Positions 54,346 through 63,259 of a stretch of 64,000 nucleotides of DNA are shown here, in pieces. How positions within the stretch are numbered: the stretch's first letter is position 1; each line of letters begins with the position of its first letter. The notes beneath the pieces were generated by a model that saw only the letters and a list, made by a program, of their open reading frames with translations, was not told the DNA's origin and did no database searches. The translations under genes were made by a program, and so were the position numbers. Source of the stretch: an uncultured Methanosarcinales archaeon (GTDB taxonomy: Archaea > Halobacteriota > Methanosarcinia > Methanotrichales > Methanotrichaceae); assembly GCA_903871465.1 (NCBI GenBank), contig CAIQHB010000080.1, positions 62,001 to 126,000 of the forward strand, given 5' to 3'.

Positions 54346-55610
54346 TGAGATGCACCCTCCAGTGCCAGGGGAACAATTCTCGTCATGTGGGTCTCAGGTC
54401 CGTGAACTTCAATGGGCACGCCAAGCTTTCTGCCCAGATCGCGCATAAGCCTCAAGCCCTGCTCATAATTGGGGCCGCCTCTGCGTACATATATCTTGAC
54501 ATCAGTTTCCTGGAGTTTTCCCTTATACTCCTCCAGGGCCATTGTTACGCCCTTGAATGTCTTGGCAACATCCGTGAAGTTGGCAATTGCGCCGCCAATG
54601 AGGAGCACCTTTCCACTGGGATTCTTATGGCGCGTCATCAAGTCCAGAATAGTCCTGGTGTAGTAGTATGTCTCCTCGGTGTTAGGGTCTCCGCTGTATT
54701 CGCCATAGTTGGCCATTTCTTTTGCAAAGCCCAGGTCGCAGATGGTATCGGCATAGATCACGCTCGCGCCACCACCCGCAACCATCGTCCAGACCCTTCC
54801 TTCCGGGTTGAGAATGGTCAGCTTCAAAGAGGCTCCTGTCTTGGAGTCGAGATCCTTGATGAAGAATTCCTCCTTGGAGAGACTTCTGCCGAAGGGCTCG
54901 GGGAAGGCCAGATCCAGCCACCGTTTCCTTTGCCAGTACTCTTCAGCGTCATCGAGCTTGGCCACCATATCCAGAGGCACAATAGCGCCGCTATAGAATG
55001 TGAAGGGATTGATCTCCAGGTATGTGAAACCCATCTCTTTATAAAATTGCCAGAGGGCGCGAATGAAATTCTCGACCACGGTTCTTTTTTCTCCGAGGCT
55101 CTCCGGCAACCTGGATTTGATATCTATGTCCTCGATTCCCGCCAGGATGTCTATATGTAACGGAACTACCTTGTCCCAATTCTCCTCCACAGAGACGCCG
55201 CCTTTGGTGGAGAAGAATATGTTATCGCCATCATAGTCGGAGCTGATAGCCACATAAAACTCCTCCTCATGGGGTATGAAGGATTCAATCAAGAAATGAG
55301 ACAGCCTTCCAGTAATGCCTCCTACAACCACCTCGGATCCCATGTTCTCTTTAAGGTACTTCTTTGCCTTATCCCAGTCCGAGTCCAGTAGAACTAGCCC
55401 GTGTTTTCCTCTCTTTCCAAAGAGCTGGTCCGGCTTAACCACAAGCCTCGACGTCTTCAGCCACGGATTAGAAGATACGAGATCCTCCAGATCCGTGTCC
55501 GGTCCCACTAAGGCAAGATTCCCGTTGTATGAGAAATCATTGAGGTACTCGGGAAGGTATCTGGCCAACATACGTTTTGCATCGTACTCCCTGATGCCTC
55601 TCTGTGCCAT
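54342..55610 (-). CDS. aclB: ATP-citrate lyase, small subunit (ATP-grasp)
   Basis: 422 aa from ATG 55610 (GGTGG upstream). The open frame runs to 55988, but the extra N-terminal part lies opposite the methyltransferase gene and has no family likeness. ATP-grasp domain with LVVKPDQLFGKRGKHGLVLL, FLIESFIPHEEEFYVAI and YLEINPF; then GASLKLTILNPEGRVWTMVAGGGASVIYADTICD and the C-terminal RRGGPNYEQGLRLM. This subunit phosphorylates and activates citrate. It starts the operon acl small, acl large, aconitase-like, PHP. Confidence 0.85.
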   Translation of the reverse strand: MAQRGIREYDAKRMLARYLPEYLNDFSYNGNLALVGPDTDLEDLVSSNPWLKTSRLVVKPDQLFGKRGKHGLVLLDSDWDKAKKYLKENMGSEVVVGGITGRLSHFLIESFIPHEEEFYVAISSDYDGDNIFFSTKGGVSVEENWDKVVPLHIDILAGIEDIDIKSRLPESLGEKRTVVENFIRALWQFYKEMGFTYLEINPFTFYSGAIVPLDMVAKLDDAEEYWQRKRWLDLAFPEPFGRSLSKEEFFIKDLDSKTGASLKLTILNPEGRVWTMVAGGGASVIYADTICDLGFAKEMANYGEYSGDPNTEETYYYTRTILDLMTRHKNPSGKVLLIGGAIANFTDVAKTFKGVTMALEEYKGKLQETDVKIYVRRGGPNYEQGLRLMRDLGRKLGVPIEVHGPETHMTRIVPLALEGASQ

Positions 55611-55722
55611 GTCCAAAACCACCTTCGCCGCCCTAATGTTTTTCTTATTTACAAACCTTTCTAGAGCTGAAGTTGTGAGCATTCGGGCAAATGTTGAAGT
55701 ACTTATGGGAGATTGGCATAAT

Positions 55723-56721
55723 ATGAAGTGTCCTGCTTGCGAAAATGCCTGTGTTAGGCCGGCAGTTGAGGTCCTGGCCGGGATAGAGCAGAGGTACATG
55801 GCCTGCCGCGATTGCGCGCCTGAGCCGAATTTGGACAAAGCGCTGAAACTGGTGAGTCTGCCTGGAAAGATAGAACGGTGCCAGTTATGCGGCAGAGCAA
55901 CTCTGGATGCGGTAATGCTGGATGCTTTGCGAGTCTTGCGGGATTTTGGTCTTCGCGACGATTTGGATACCTTGCGTTCTGTTGGCACGCCGCTTATAGA
56001 CGTAGGCTATCCACTGGCCTATTCACCCCGCCTTGGCCGGAAGAGCCTGATAATCTTGGGGGAAGGGCTTACGAAAGAGGCGGCCGAGGCTATGCAGATG
56101 CTGATTCCGGAGATAAAGGGAGTAATTCTCTCCAAAGGCGTTCCGGGCGTCTACAGGTCGGGGGCAAAACCCCTGGAGAACGTTCTTCTGGCTGGCTGCG
56201 ACATGCGGGCCGACATTTGTCAGAGCCTCTTTGGGGAGCTGGTCATCTACAAGAGCCAGTCAAAAATACATATCGAGTTTTCCAGACAGAGTGCCCCCAA
56301 GATGAGGATTCTGGAGCAGCTTTGCCTGCAAGGCAAGGCCAGTGAGGTTGTGGACGGGCTCACGGGACCCGGAACTCTGGGGCTGATGTGCGCCCTGGCG
56401 GGTTCAAAGCATGTGGTGCTGAACGATGCCTGGCTTCCAGCCGTGCAAAATGTCCTTCTCAATCTGGAAGCCAACCGGAGCCTGCTCGGAATAGTGGATA
56501 TAGAGTATCCGGAAAGGCCTACCAAGATGGTCGGAAAAGAACCGGTGCTCGTAGGTCGCGCACGCGGCCCGTGCGCGATCGAGGTTTACCATGGGGATCT
56601 GACAAGGCTCTTCGAGCGAGCAGAGCCTGCCGGCCTTTGCCTCATCGATCACTTTCCCGGCCAGGAGACGAAGATTCTGGAGAAGGCTTGCAGTTGCTGC
56701 AACGAGGTGATAATAGTATAG
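55723..56721 (+). CDS. Predicted SAM-dependent methyltransferase with N-terminal zinc finger
   Basis: 332 aa from ATG 55723 (GGGAGA upstream). The open frame begins at 55315 but that part is antisense to aclB. N-terminal CPACENAC and later CRDCAP, CQLCG Cys pairs look like zinc knuckles (about 1-60). The C-terminal domain has a Rossmann-type SAM motif (DGLTGPGTLGLMCALAGSKHVVLNDAW), then LLNLEANRS, as in archaeal Trm5/Trm1-like enzymes. Target unknown; an RNA is likely. tRNA-Pro follows on the other strand. Confidence 0.65.
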   Translation: MKCPACENACVRPAVEVLAGIEQRYMACRDCAPEPNLDKALKLVSLPGKIERCQLCGRATLDAVMLDALRVLRDFGLRDDLDTLRSVGTPLIDVGYPLAYSPRLGRKSLIILGEGLTKEAAEAMQMLIPEIKGVILSKGVPGVYRSGAKPLENVLLAGCDMRADICQSLFGELVIYKSQSKIHIEFSRQSAPKMRILEQLCLQGKASEVVDGLTGPGTLGLMCALAGSKHVVLNDAWLPAVQNVLLNLEANRSLLGIVDIEYPERPTKMVGKEPVLVGRARGPCAIEVYHGDLTRLFERAEPAGLCLIDHFPGQETKILEKACSCCNEVIIV

Positions 56722-56736
56722 AGAAATAATGAATAG

Positions 56737-56811
56737 TGGGACAGCGCGGATTCGAACCGCGGTCCAAGAGTCCCAAACCCTCGAGGATAGACCAGGCTAC
56801 CCCACTGTCCC
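56737..56811 (-). tRNA. tRNA-Pro (anticodon TGG)
   Basis: 75 nt, minus strand. Acceptor GGGACAG pairs with CTGTCCC, discriminator A. The D arm has GGGGTAGCCTGGTCTATCC, the anticodon loop reads TTTGGGA (TGG), the T arm GCGGTTCGAATCCGC. No encoded CCA. No intron. Confidence 0.95.
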
Positions 56812-56841
56812 AAAACAAGTGCTCCTACTGCGCACCGGTCT

Positions 56842-57996
56842 TTAAAAGCCTTTTGCTAATCGTTTCTCGGTTACAGCCTTCAGAGAATTGTGGTTTATCT
56901 TTTTCACAAGATACGCCGTCGCCAGGCCGCCGATGGCGGTGAGCATCCAGAGCTGGATGAGCCTGATGAGGATGCTCGCGGCGACTGCACTGTGTGTGGG
57001 CAAACCGATGGCAGTAAAGAGGGTGCTCATTACAATATCTACCAATCCTACACCACCCGGCAGGAATATGGGCAGCATCTGCAAGAATATCATAACAGCA
57101 TATACGGCAAATACGGCCCGGAGGGGGACTGAAACACCCATAGACCGGAATACGATGACGGCCACCATGGTCATAGAAAGCCAGCCCGCCACTGCCCAGA
57201 AGGTGCTGATGATAAGGGTTCTCTTGTGCTCGACCAGTACCTTCATGGACTGGTGGAATTGGCTCACTATGCCGCTGCATTGCAATCTGTCCACATGGAT
57301 ATGGAATATCTTCTCCACATAATTGATCAATGTGAAGATGATTCGTTCCAGCCAATCGTCCGCAAAGCAGATGCCAAAAAATGTGGCATTGAGGAATAGC
57401 AGGATGAGTGTGATAATAGTACAGGTGGCCAGAGCCCAGGGAGGGGCGTCAGTGGCCAGATCCAGATACACGAGACCGATCGCAGTACCCAGAAAGAAGG
57501 GTATGGCTGTGATGATTCTGGTCGCGGCAACCGTGGCTGAAGACTGATCGATTCGCGAACCTCCGTCCAGCTTTTCCAAAAAGTAGACTCGCGCCGTCTC
57601 TCCTGAGAAGGTGCCTGAGGGTATGAGGTTGTTCATGAAACCACAGGACAAATAGATGAGAAATATGTCCCAGATGGGCACCTTGTAGTTGAACTTGAGC
57701 GTGACAGCCCTCCAGGCCAGGGCATCACAGAGCACGCCGAAGAGTGCCAGTACCACAGCCATGGAAAAAAGTGTCACATTGATGCTTCGTAGGTTGCCAA
57801 TCACTTCCTGGTAGCCCACATGAGACAGATAAAGGAAATAGGCACCCAGGCCCAATGCAATCAAGGCTATCGATTTTCCTGGGCGGACCGTGGGAAGCTC
57901 TATCTCGTTGCTCACAGGTTGGTCAAAGCAACCGATGGTTAAAAATATTCCGTCTGGAGGAGCCTTCTGAAAGTCTGCCTTGGATTGATCACTCAC
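56842..57996 (-). CDS. UPF0104 / lysylphosphatidylglycerol synthase-type membrane protein
   Basis: 384 aa with about eight transmembrane helices from residue 45 on. The AGLD-type core matches the UPF0104/LPG synthase transmembrane family: YLSCGFMNNLIPSGTFSGETARVYFL, AATRIITAIPFFLG and LPIFLPGGVGLVDIVMSTL. Members are flippase- or lipid-transfer-related; substrate unknown. Its 5' end faces the DUF5350-thiI pair across a short divergent region. Confidence 0.82.
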   Translation of the reverse strand: MSDQSKADFQKAPPDGIFLTIGCFDQPVSNEIELPTVRPGKSIALIALGLGAYFLYLSHVGYQEVIGNLRSINVTLFSMAVVLALFGVLCDALAWRAVTLKFNYKVPIWDIFLIYLSCGFMNNLIPSGTFSGETARVYFLEKLDGGSRIDQSSATVAATRIITAIPFFLGTAIGLVYLDLATDAPPWALATCTIITLILLFLNATFFGICFADDWLERIIFTLINYVEKIFHIHVDRLQCSGIVSQFHQSMKVLVEHKRTLIISTFWAVAGWLSMTMVAVIVFRSMGVSVPLRAVFAVYAVMIFLQMLPIFLPGGVGLVDIVMSTLFTAIGLPTHSAVAASILIRLIQLWMLTAIGGLATAYLVKKINHNSLKAVTEKRLAKGF

Positions 57997-58045
57997 TTAC
58001 AGTAAATGGAAACCTTTTTAAATCCTGCTCTAAAAGGAACACCTC

Positions 58046-58225
58046 ATGGGAAAGACAGGAAGCATAGAATGGGTCAAGATCAAGGGCAGAAAAGGTCAGA
58101 TCAGGCAGGTTACCAAGGCCGAGGTTACCTATAAGAAGCCCGGCCCAATGCAGAGATACTCAGCATCAGGTTCCAGAGTCAAGAAGATAAAGAGATCAGC
58201 AAAGGCTACCCAGATTAGGGCATGA
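58046..58225 (+). CDS. DUF5350 small basic protein
   Basis: 59 aa from ATG 58046 (AAGGAA upstream) to TGA 58223-58225. It opens MGKTGSIEWVKIKGRKGQIRQV, a signature of the archaeal DUF5350 family, and is rich in Lys/Arg. Overlaps the start of thiI (ATGA). A role at RNA or the ribosome is likely from its charge, but unproven. Promoter: TTTTTAAAT at 58014-58022. Confidence 0.75.
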   Translation: MGKTGSIEWVKIKGRKGQIRQVTKAEVTYKKPGPMQRYSASGSRVKKIKRSAKATQIRA

Positions 58226-59376
58226 GTTTCCAGGACGTAGTTCTGGTACGCTACGGGGAAATCACACTCAAGGATAGCTGGACGAGGCAGAACTGGGAAC
58301 GCATTTTAGCGAGCAATATAGCCTCTTCCTTGCACAGTGCCGGGGTGGAGCTCAAGGTTACCAGGGGCGAAGGCAGGATCTTCGTCCACACCTCCGATGT
58401 CAGAGCCAGCGAGATTGCGGCACGGGTTTTTGGAGTCGTCTCCACAAGTCCGGCCAGGACTGTGGCTTCCGACTTGTTGGAGATTAGCCAGGCTGCGGTA
58501 GAAATTGCCCTTCAATCAATGCCTGCCTCTTTTGCCATCCGGCCCAGGCGCACCGGGGTGACATTCTCCAGTGAACAGATTGGGCGGAATGCGGGCGAGG
58601 CCGTCCGGTTGGCCACAGGCGCTTCTGTGGACCTGGATGAGCCGGAGCTGGAGATATTTATCGAGGCTAGAAGGGACAAGACCTACATATTTACCAGGGT
58701 CGTGAAGGGCCATGGCGGCTTGCCTCTGGGCTCACAGGGAAAGATGCTGGTGCTCATCTCAGGGGGCATTGATTCGCCGGTTGCCGCCTGGATGATGATG
58801 AAGAGGGGATGTCCCGTCACTCTCCTGCACTTCGATTCCCGGCCTTATGCCGATGCCATAAACCAGTCTATCAGATGCGCCGAGGTTTTGGCGGAATGGA
58901 CCTCAGGACGCAAGATCGATTTTATCACAATTCCTATCCAGAGGGCAATTGAGAAGATCCAGGCTCACTATCCCCGGGCAACATGCGTTCTTTGCCGGCG
59001 CTTGATGTACCGGATAGCGACAGAGGTCATGGAGAAAGAAGGCGCCCTGGGAATTGTTACCGGCTACTCCATGGGCCAGGTGGCCTCTCAGACAGCAGAA
59101 AATATCCTGGCGGAGCAGGCGGCCATCGGAGTGCCTGTTTTCCATCCCCTCATTGCCATGGACAAGTCTGAGATAATGGACCTGGCCCGGAAGATTGGGA
59201 CGTACGAGGTGACGGAGGAGACCAAATCCTGTACCGCCGTACCCAACAAGCCCATGACCAGAGCCAAGAAGGATGAGATCCTCCGGGCAGAAGACGATCT
59301 GGGCCTGAAAAATATAGCCAGAGCTCTGGTCAGAGAGATGACCGTGACCAGAATCGGAAATTCGGATACCGATTAA
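58222..59376 (+). CDS. thiI: tRNA 4-thiouridine synthase ThiI
   Basis: 384 aa. N-terminal ferredoxin-like and THUMP domains (about 1-165), then the PP-loop pyrophosphatase domain with LVLISGGIDSPVAAWMMMKRG. ThiI adds sulfur to U8 of tRNA and, in many organisms, to thiamine precursors. The rhodanese domain of bacterial forms is absent, as usual in archaea. A Cys that may carry sulfur is found in the TCVLCRR segment and in TKSCTAVPNKP. Co-transcribed with the upstream small gene. Confidence 0.92.
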   Translation: MSFQDVVLVRYGEITLKDSWTRQNWERILASNIASSLHSAGVELKVTRGEGRIFVHTSDVRASEIAARVFGVVSTSPARTVASDLLEISQAAVEIALQSMPASFAIRPRRTGVTFSSEQIGRNAGEAVRLATGASVDLDEPELEIFIEARRDKTYIFTRVVKGHGGLPLGSQGKMLVLISGGIDSPVAAWMMMKRGCPVTLLHFDSRPYADAINQSIRCAEVLAEWTSGRKIDFITIPIQRAIEKIQAHYPRATCVLCRRLMYRIATEVMEKEGALGIVTGYSMGQVASQTAENILAEQAAIGVPVFHPLIAMDKSEIMDLARKIGTYEVTEETKSCTAVPNKPMTRAKKDEILRAEDDLGLKNIARALVREMTVTRIGNSDTD

Positions 59377-59736
59377 CTCTGGAAAGTTGGGAATCCAAAA
59401 ATGAAAAAGCTCCTCTCGATATAAAGAGAGTCCATCTCAGATCATTTCAACCTATTTTAATTTTTGATAGATCATTCAGAATTAAGTGGCTATTGATTCT
59501 CATGAATTCGGTCTATAATGTTTATCTTTTTCCCAGGACTGAAAAAGCACAAAACATAAATATTTAAAGAAGATATAACAGAATATTAGTAGCTGGGAAT
59601 AAATGCAATTTGGTCCGGAGGAAAATAGGTAAGTCGAAGTATTGAGAGGAGCTTGGCCAAAATTCTCCTTAGTCCCAGAAAATTTCAAGCCAAATAGAAT
59701 GATCCCGTAGTCGATCAAAGACGTGAGAGGAAGAAA
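59377..59736. other. Intergenic region
   Basis: About 360 bp. A CTCTC/GAGAG hairpin near 59413-59430 could end the thiI transcript; TAAATATTTAAAG near 59557-59569 may be the promoter of the KGG-protein gene. No gene seen. Confidence 0.4.
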
Positions 59737-59952
59737 ATGGCGGAAGAGAAGATCAGATCAGGAAAAGAGGAAAAAGGCAAAATGACTGTGCAGGAGGCAG
59801 GCAAGAAAGGAGGCATGAAGACTGCCGAGACGCATGGCAGGGAATTTTATGAAGAGATTGGCCACAAAGGCGGCCAGAGGGTCAAAGAACTGATCGAAGA
59901 GGGAAAGAGGGCTCGGGAATCAGTCTCCAGAGACATAGCTCAAGAGAAATAG
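59737..59952 (+). CDS. KGG-repeat stress-type protein
   Basis: 71 aa, ATG 59737 with GAGAGGAAG upstream. Two KGG units (AGKKGGMKTAETHGREFYEEIGHKGGQRV) place it with the small, hydrophilic KGG / LEA-like 'Em' stress proteins. It would be soluble and intrinsically flexible. Its role in methanogens is not known; stress protection is inferred from the family. Confidence 0.75.
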   Translation: MAEEKIRSGKEEKGKMTVQEAGKKGGMKTAETHGREFYEEIGHKGGQRVKELIEEGKRARESVSRDIAQEK

Positions 59953-60116
59953 CTCAAGTGAAGCAGCTCAAGAGACAGAGCGGCATTTTTTGCCGCTATG
60001 CCCGATGAAGCGAAAACAGGGGAAACCGGGATCAGGGAAAGGCCGGGAGGATGGCCTTATAGCAGTACTTTTCCCGTTTATTGCTCCAACTCTTCTTTAC
60101 ACAATAGTCCTGCTCG

Positions 60117-60713
60117 CTAGAGAACCGATCCCGGACTCTCCTTGAGGATATCGCGCTTTGCATCCGCCTTTTCATCCCTCATCTTGACCAGTAGCCATCC
60201 TCGTAGGGTTCGGGTGAGGGCATAGCCGCCAGATAGCTTTTTTCCCTCCAGCCAGATTGCGGCGTGGCCGTTCTCCAGAGCCTGGGCAAGAGTGATATCA
60301 AGACCGTCTTTTTTCGACATATTTTTGTAGGAGCCGGTATCCCATACAATCACTGTGCCGGCTCCGTACTGTCCCTCCGGAATTGTGCCCTCGAATGAGG
60401 CGTATTCCAGTGGATGGTCTTCCGTCTGTATAGCCAGGCGCTTATCTTTGGGATCCGTGGAGGGGCCTTTGGGAACTGCCCAGGACTTGAGGACGCCGTC
60501 TACCTCCAGCCGTAGATCGTAATGCAGGCTGCGTGCGCTGTGCTTTTGCACCACGAAGATCTGGCCGTGGGTTTCGGTCCTCCCACCGGAAGGCTCAGGC
60601 TCAGCTGTAACCCCAAAGTTCCTCTTCTCCCTGTAGGTTTTTAACGAGTCAGAGTTCACGAGATCTGATCTTAGTAAGTCTGAATCTTTCACTCTTTCCT
60701 CCATTTGGAACAC
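60117..60713 (-). CDS. Stand-alone LigD-type 3'-phosphoesterase
   Basis: 198 aa. It matches the phosphoesterase (PE) module of bacterial LigD: FVVQKHSARSLHYDLRLEVDGVLKSWAVPKGPS with the His-x-Asp metal site, QTEDHPLEYASFEGTIPEGQYGAGTVIVWDTG and GGYALTR at the end. PE domains remove 3' phosphate and ribonucleotides from DNA ends before joining. No Ku or ligase gene is near it, so it works alone or with a distant ligase. The N-terminal ~40 residues are extra and polar. Confidence 0.87.
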   Translation of the reverse strand: MFQMEERVKDSDLLRSDLVNSDSLKTYREKRNFGVTAEPEPSGGRTETHGQIFVVQKHSARSLHYDLRLEVDGVLKSWAVPKGPSTDPKDKRLAIQTEDHPLEYASFEGTIPEGQYGAGTVIVWDTGSYKNMSKKDGLDITLAQALENGHAAIWLEGKKLSGGYALTRTLRGWLLVKMRDEKADAKRDILKESPGSVL

Positions 60714-60863
60714 CTATACGGTTATTGCCTTACGATCTAATAAGCTTCACCCGGGATATACATAGACTTTTCTTCACAAACGAGATAGTAATATCTGCAA
60801 CTTACAGGAATCAGGTCATTTTGATTCGATCGGCAGTCTGCAGGCCCAGAAAGGAGTCCGTTT

Positions 60864-63041
60864 ATGAATTCCCATATGCATCAGGAGTCCGAGCCCAAAT
60901 CGGAAGGCGAAGAGAAAAGGTCCGAGCAATATTTGCCGATTGGGCCAAAGGAGCATCACATAAAAAGTGACCTTTCGCAAAGCGTTCAGACCATGCCGAT
61001 GAGACACTCAGGCCATGGTGGACAGGGGCAGGGCCACCGCCATATGCTGGAGGACTTCAAGAAGAGGTTGGTCGTTTCTCTCATTCTGACCATTCCCGTT
61101 CTACTGCTGAGTCAATCCATGCAGCAGTTCTTCGGCTTCCATCTGCAATTTCCAGGCTCTGAAATCCTCATTTTCACACTTGCAACCCTGATCTACTTCT
61201 ATGGCGGTTATCCCTTCTTTATCGGTCTCAGAGACGAGTTTCGAAAGAGACAGCCTGGGATGATGACTCTGGTGGCGGTGGCCATTACCGTTGCCTATCT
61301 CTACAGCTCTGCGGTGGTTTGGGGCATTCCAGGCATGGACTTCTTTTGGGAACTGGCGACGTTGATAGACATCATGCTTCTCGGCCACTGGATAGAGATG
61401 CGTTCGGTGATGGGAGCCAGTCGCGCTCTGGAGGAGCTGGCCAGGATCCTGCCCTCGGAGGCGCATCTCATCCAAGACGGCGAGATCCGTGATGTAAAAG
61501 TGGCGGCTTTGAAGCCGGAAGACCGCGTTCTGGTAAAGCCGGGCGAGAAGATTCCAGTTGACGGGCGGGTTCTGGAGGGCGCCACGGATGTAAACGAGTC
61601 CATGCTCACAGGCGAGTCTCTGCCTGTAATCAAGAGACCCGGAGACGAGGTCATGGGCGGCTCTGTCAATGGCTCGGGATCTGTGACTGTTGTAGTCAAG
61701 AAGACCGGCCAGGATACCTATCTGAACCAGGTGATCGAACTAGTAAGGCACGCCCAGGAGAGCCGGTCGAGGACGCAAAACCTCGCCGACAGAGCGGCAT
61801 TTGTTCTCACGGTGGTGGCACTGGCTGCAGGCAGCCTCACCCTTGTCGTCTGGTTGATGTTAGGTGGGGGTATCGCGTTTGCTGTGGAGAGATCGGTGAC
61901 CGTGATGGTATCTGCCTGTCCTCACGCCCTGGGTCTCGCCATTCCTCTGGTTGTAGCCGCATCCACGTCACTTGCTGCCCAGTCAGGGCTCCTCATCCGG
62001 GAGCGTCAGGCCTTCGAGAATGCTAAGGATATTCAGGCGGTGGTCTTCGACAAGACCGGCACTCTGACCGAGGGCCGTTTTGGTGTGACTGATGTCTTGC
62101 CGCTGGAGGAGGCAAGCCTTGAAAGGATTCTGGTGCTTGCCTCCTCGCTGGAGGCCAGGGCCGAGCATCCTATAGGCCGGGCAGTGGTGGAAAAGGCGCG
62201 AGAGATGGGCTTGGGGGCTTCGCCGGTTGAAGAGTTCAGCCTCATTCCGGGAGAGGGAATTTCCGGCAAGGTTGAAGGCAGAGATCTCCTGATCGTAAGC
62301 CCCGGCTATCTTCGGGATAAGGAAACATCGTATCAGAATGAGCAGCTGGAGAATCTGCTGCAGCAAGGAAAGACGGTAGTTATTCTGCTGGAGAGAGAAA
62401 TGGGGGGTGGAATGGAGGATGAAAAAGAGGGTGGAACGGAGACGGGAATGGCGGCCAGAAGGCCATTGAAACCATTGGGCGCTCTGGCTCTGGCGGACAT
62501 TGTTCGCAAGGAGTCCAAGGAGGCGGTGGAGCGGCTTATGTCCATGGGCATAAGGTGCATGATGCTCACAGGCGACAATAGGTTCGTAGCCGAGGCGGTG
62601 GCGAAAGAGCTGGGCCTGGATGAGTTCTTTGCCGAGGTGCTTCCCGGTGAGAAGGCAGAGGCGATAAGGAAGGTGCAGGAGAAGAACGGATTCAAAGTTG
62701 CCATGGTGGGAGATGGAGTGAACGATGCGCCGGCGCTAGCCCAGGCAGATGTAGGGATTGCCATCGGCGCCGGGACCGATGTGGCAATGGAGGCGGCGGA
62801 CATAATACTGGTGAGAAATGATCCAAGAGATGTTGCAAATATCATCAGCCTGTCTCGCAAGACTTACTCCAAGATGCTGCAAAACCTGGCCTGGGCCACA
62901 GGCTACAATGTCGTTGCCATACCTCTGGCTGCGGGCGTTCTCTATTCCTCGGGCATCCTCCTCAGCCCGGCGGCAGGAGCACTGCTCATGAGCCTCTCCA
63001 CGGTAATAGTGGCTGTAAATGCCAGGATGCTGAAGATGTAA
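60864..63041 (+). CDS. copB: Copper-exporting P-type ATPase (CopB type)
   Basis: 725 aa. N-terminal His-rich region (about 1-60; [16 protein letters not shown]) instead of CxxC domains; a CPH motif ([13 protein letters not shown]) in the sixth helix is the mark of the CopB (P1B-3) group. DKTGTLT with the phosphorylated Asp, TGES in the actuator domain, GDNRF and [22 protein letters not shown] are intact. It pumps copper out across the membrane. Not clustered with the cupredoxin gene at 12494. Confidence 0.92.
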   Translation: MNSHMHQESEPKSEGEEKRSEQYLPIGPKEHHIKSDLSQSVQTMPMRHSGHGGQGQGHRHMLEDFKKRLVVSLILTIPVLLLSQSMQQFFGFHLQFPGSEILIFTLATLIYFYGGYPFFIGLRDEFRKRQPGMMTLVAVAITVAYLYSSAVVWGIPGMDFFWELATLIDIMLLGHWIEMRSVMGASRALEELARILPSEAHLIQDGEIRDVKVAALKPEDRVLVKPGEKIPVDGRVLEGATDVNESMLTGESLPVIKRPGDEVMGGSVNGSGSVTVVVKKTGQDTYLNQVIELVRHAQESRSRTQNLADRAAFVLTVVALAAGSLTLVVWLMLGGGIAFAVERSVTVMVSACPHALGLAIPLVVAASTSLAAQSGLLIRERQAFENAKDIQAVVFDKTGTLTEGRFGVTDVLPLEEASLERILVLASSLEARAEHPIGRAVVEKAREMGLGASPVEEFSLIPGEGISGKVEGRDLLIVSPGYLRDKETSYQNEQLENLLQQGKTVVILLEREMGGGMEDEKEGGTETGMAARRPLKPLGALALADIVRKESKEAVERLMSMGIRCMMLTGDNRFVAEAVAKELGLDEFFAEVLPGEKAEAIRKVQEKNGFKVAMVGDGVNDAPALAQADVGIAIGAGTDVAMEAADIILVRNDPRDVANIISLSRKTYSKMLQNLAWATGYNVVAIPLAAGVLYSSGILLSPAAGALLMSLSTVIVAVNARMLKM

Positions 63042-63160
63042 GACACGATTAGCGATTAATTTTTAGCTCTGCTTCTGAATTCGCTCTTCTATCAGCATTT
63101 ATGTTTTCCGTCTCCGGACGGGATTCTGCGCGCCGGAGGCAGCCGTTGCCTCTCCTGGTC

Positions 63161-63205
63161 AGGCCGGCCAAGCGACGAACAGCGATTAAGCTACAGACGT
63201 AATTG
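63161..63205. repeat. Dispersed GC-rich repeat, copy B
   Basis: The core AGGCCGGCCAAGCGACGA is shared exactly with 22055-22072, with a similar tail (GCGATTAAGCTACAGAC) and a related left part. It lies between copB and the Fpg gene. Confidence 0.5.
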
Positions 63206-63259
63206 GATATGCAGAGATATGGCCTATCCTCCATTCAGAAGAATACCATATAGACCACT

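Noticed and set aside
55315-55722. Long 5' extension of the methyltransferase open frame
   Set aside because: Antisense to aclB, no ribosome-binding site, and the family-like part begins only at 55723.
55611-55988. 5' extension of the aclB open frame
   Set aside because: Opposite the methyltransferase gene; composition and length do not fit the family, which begins near 55610.
63049-63234. Minus-strand open frame of 61 codons
   Set aside because: Covers the dispersed GC-rich repeat and shows no protein features; treated as repeat.
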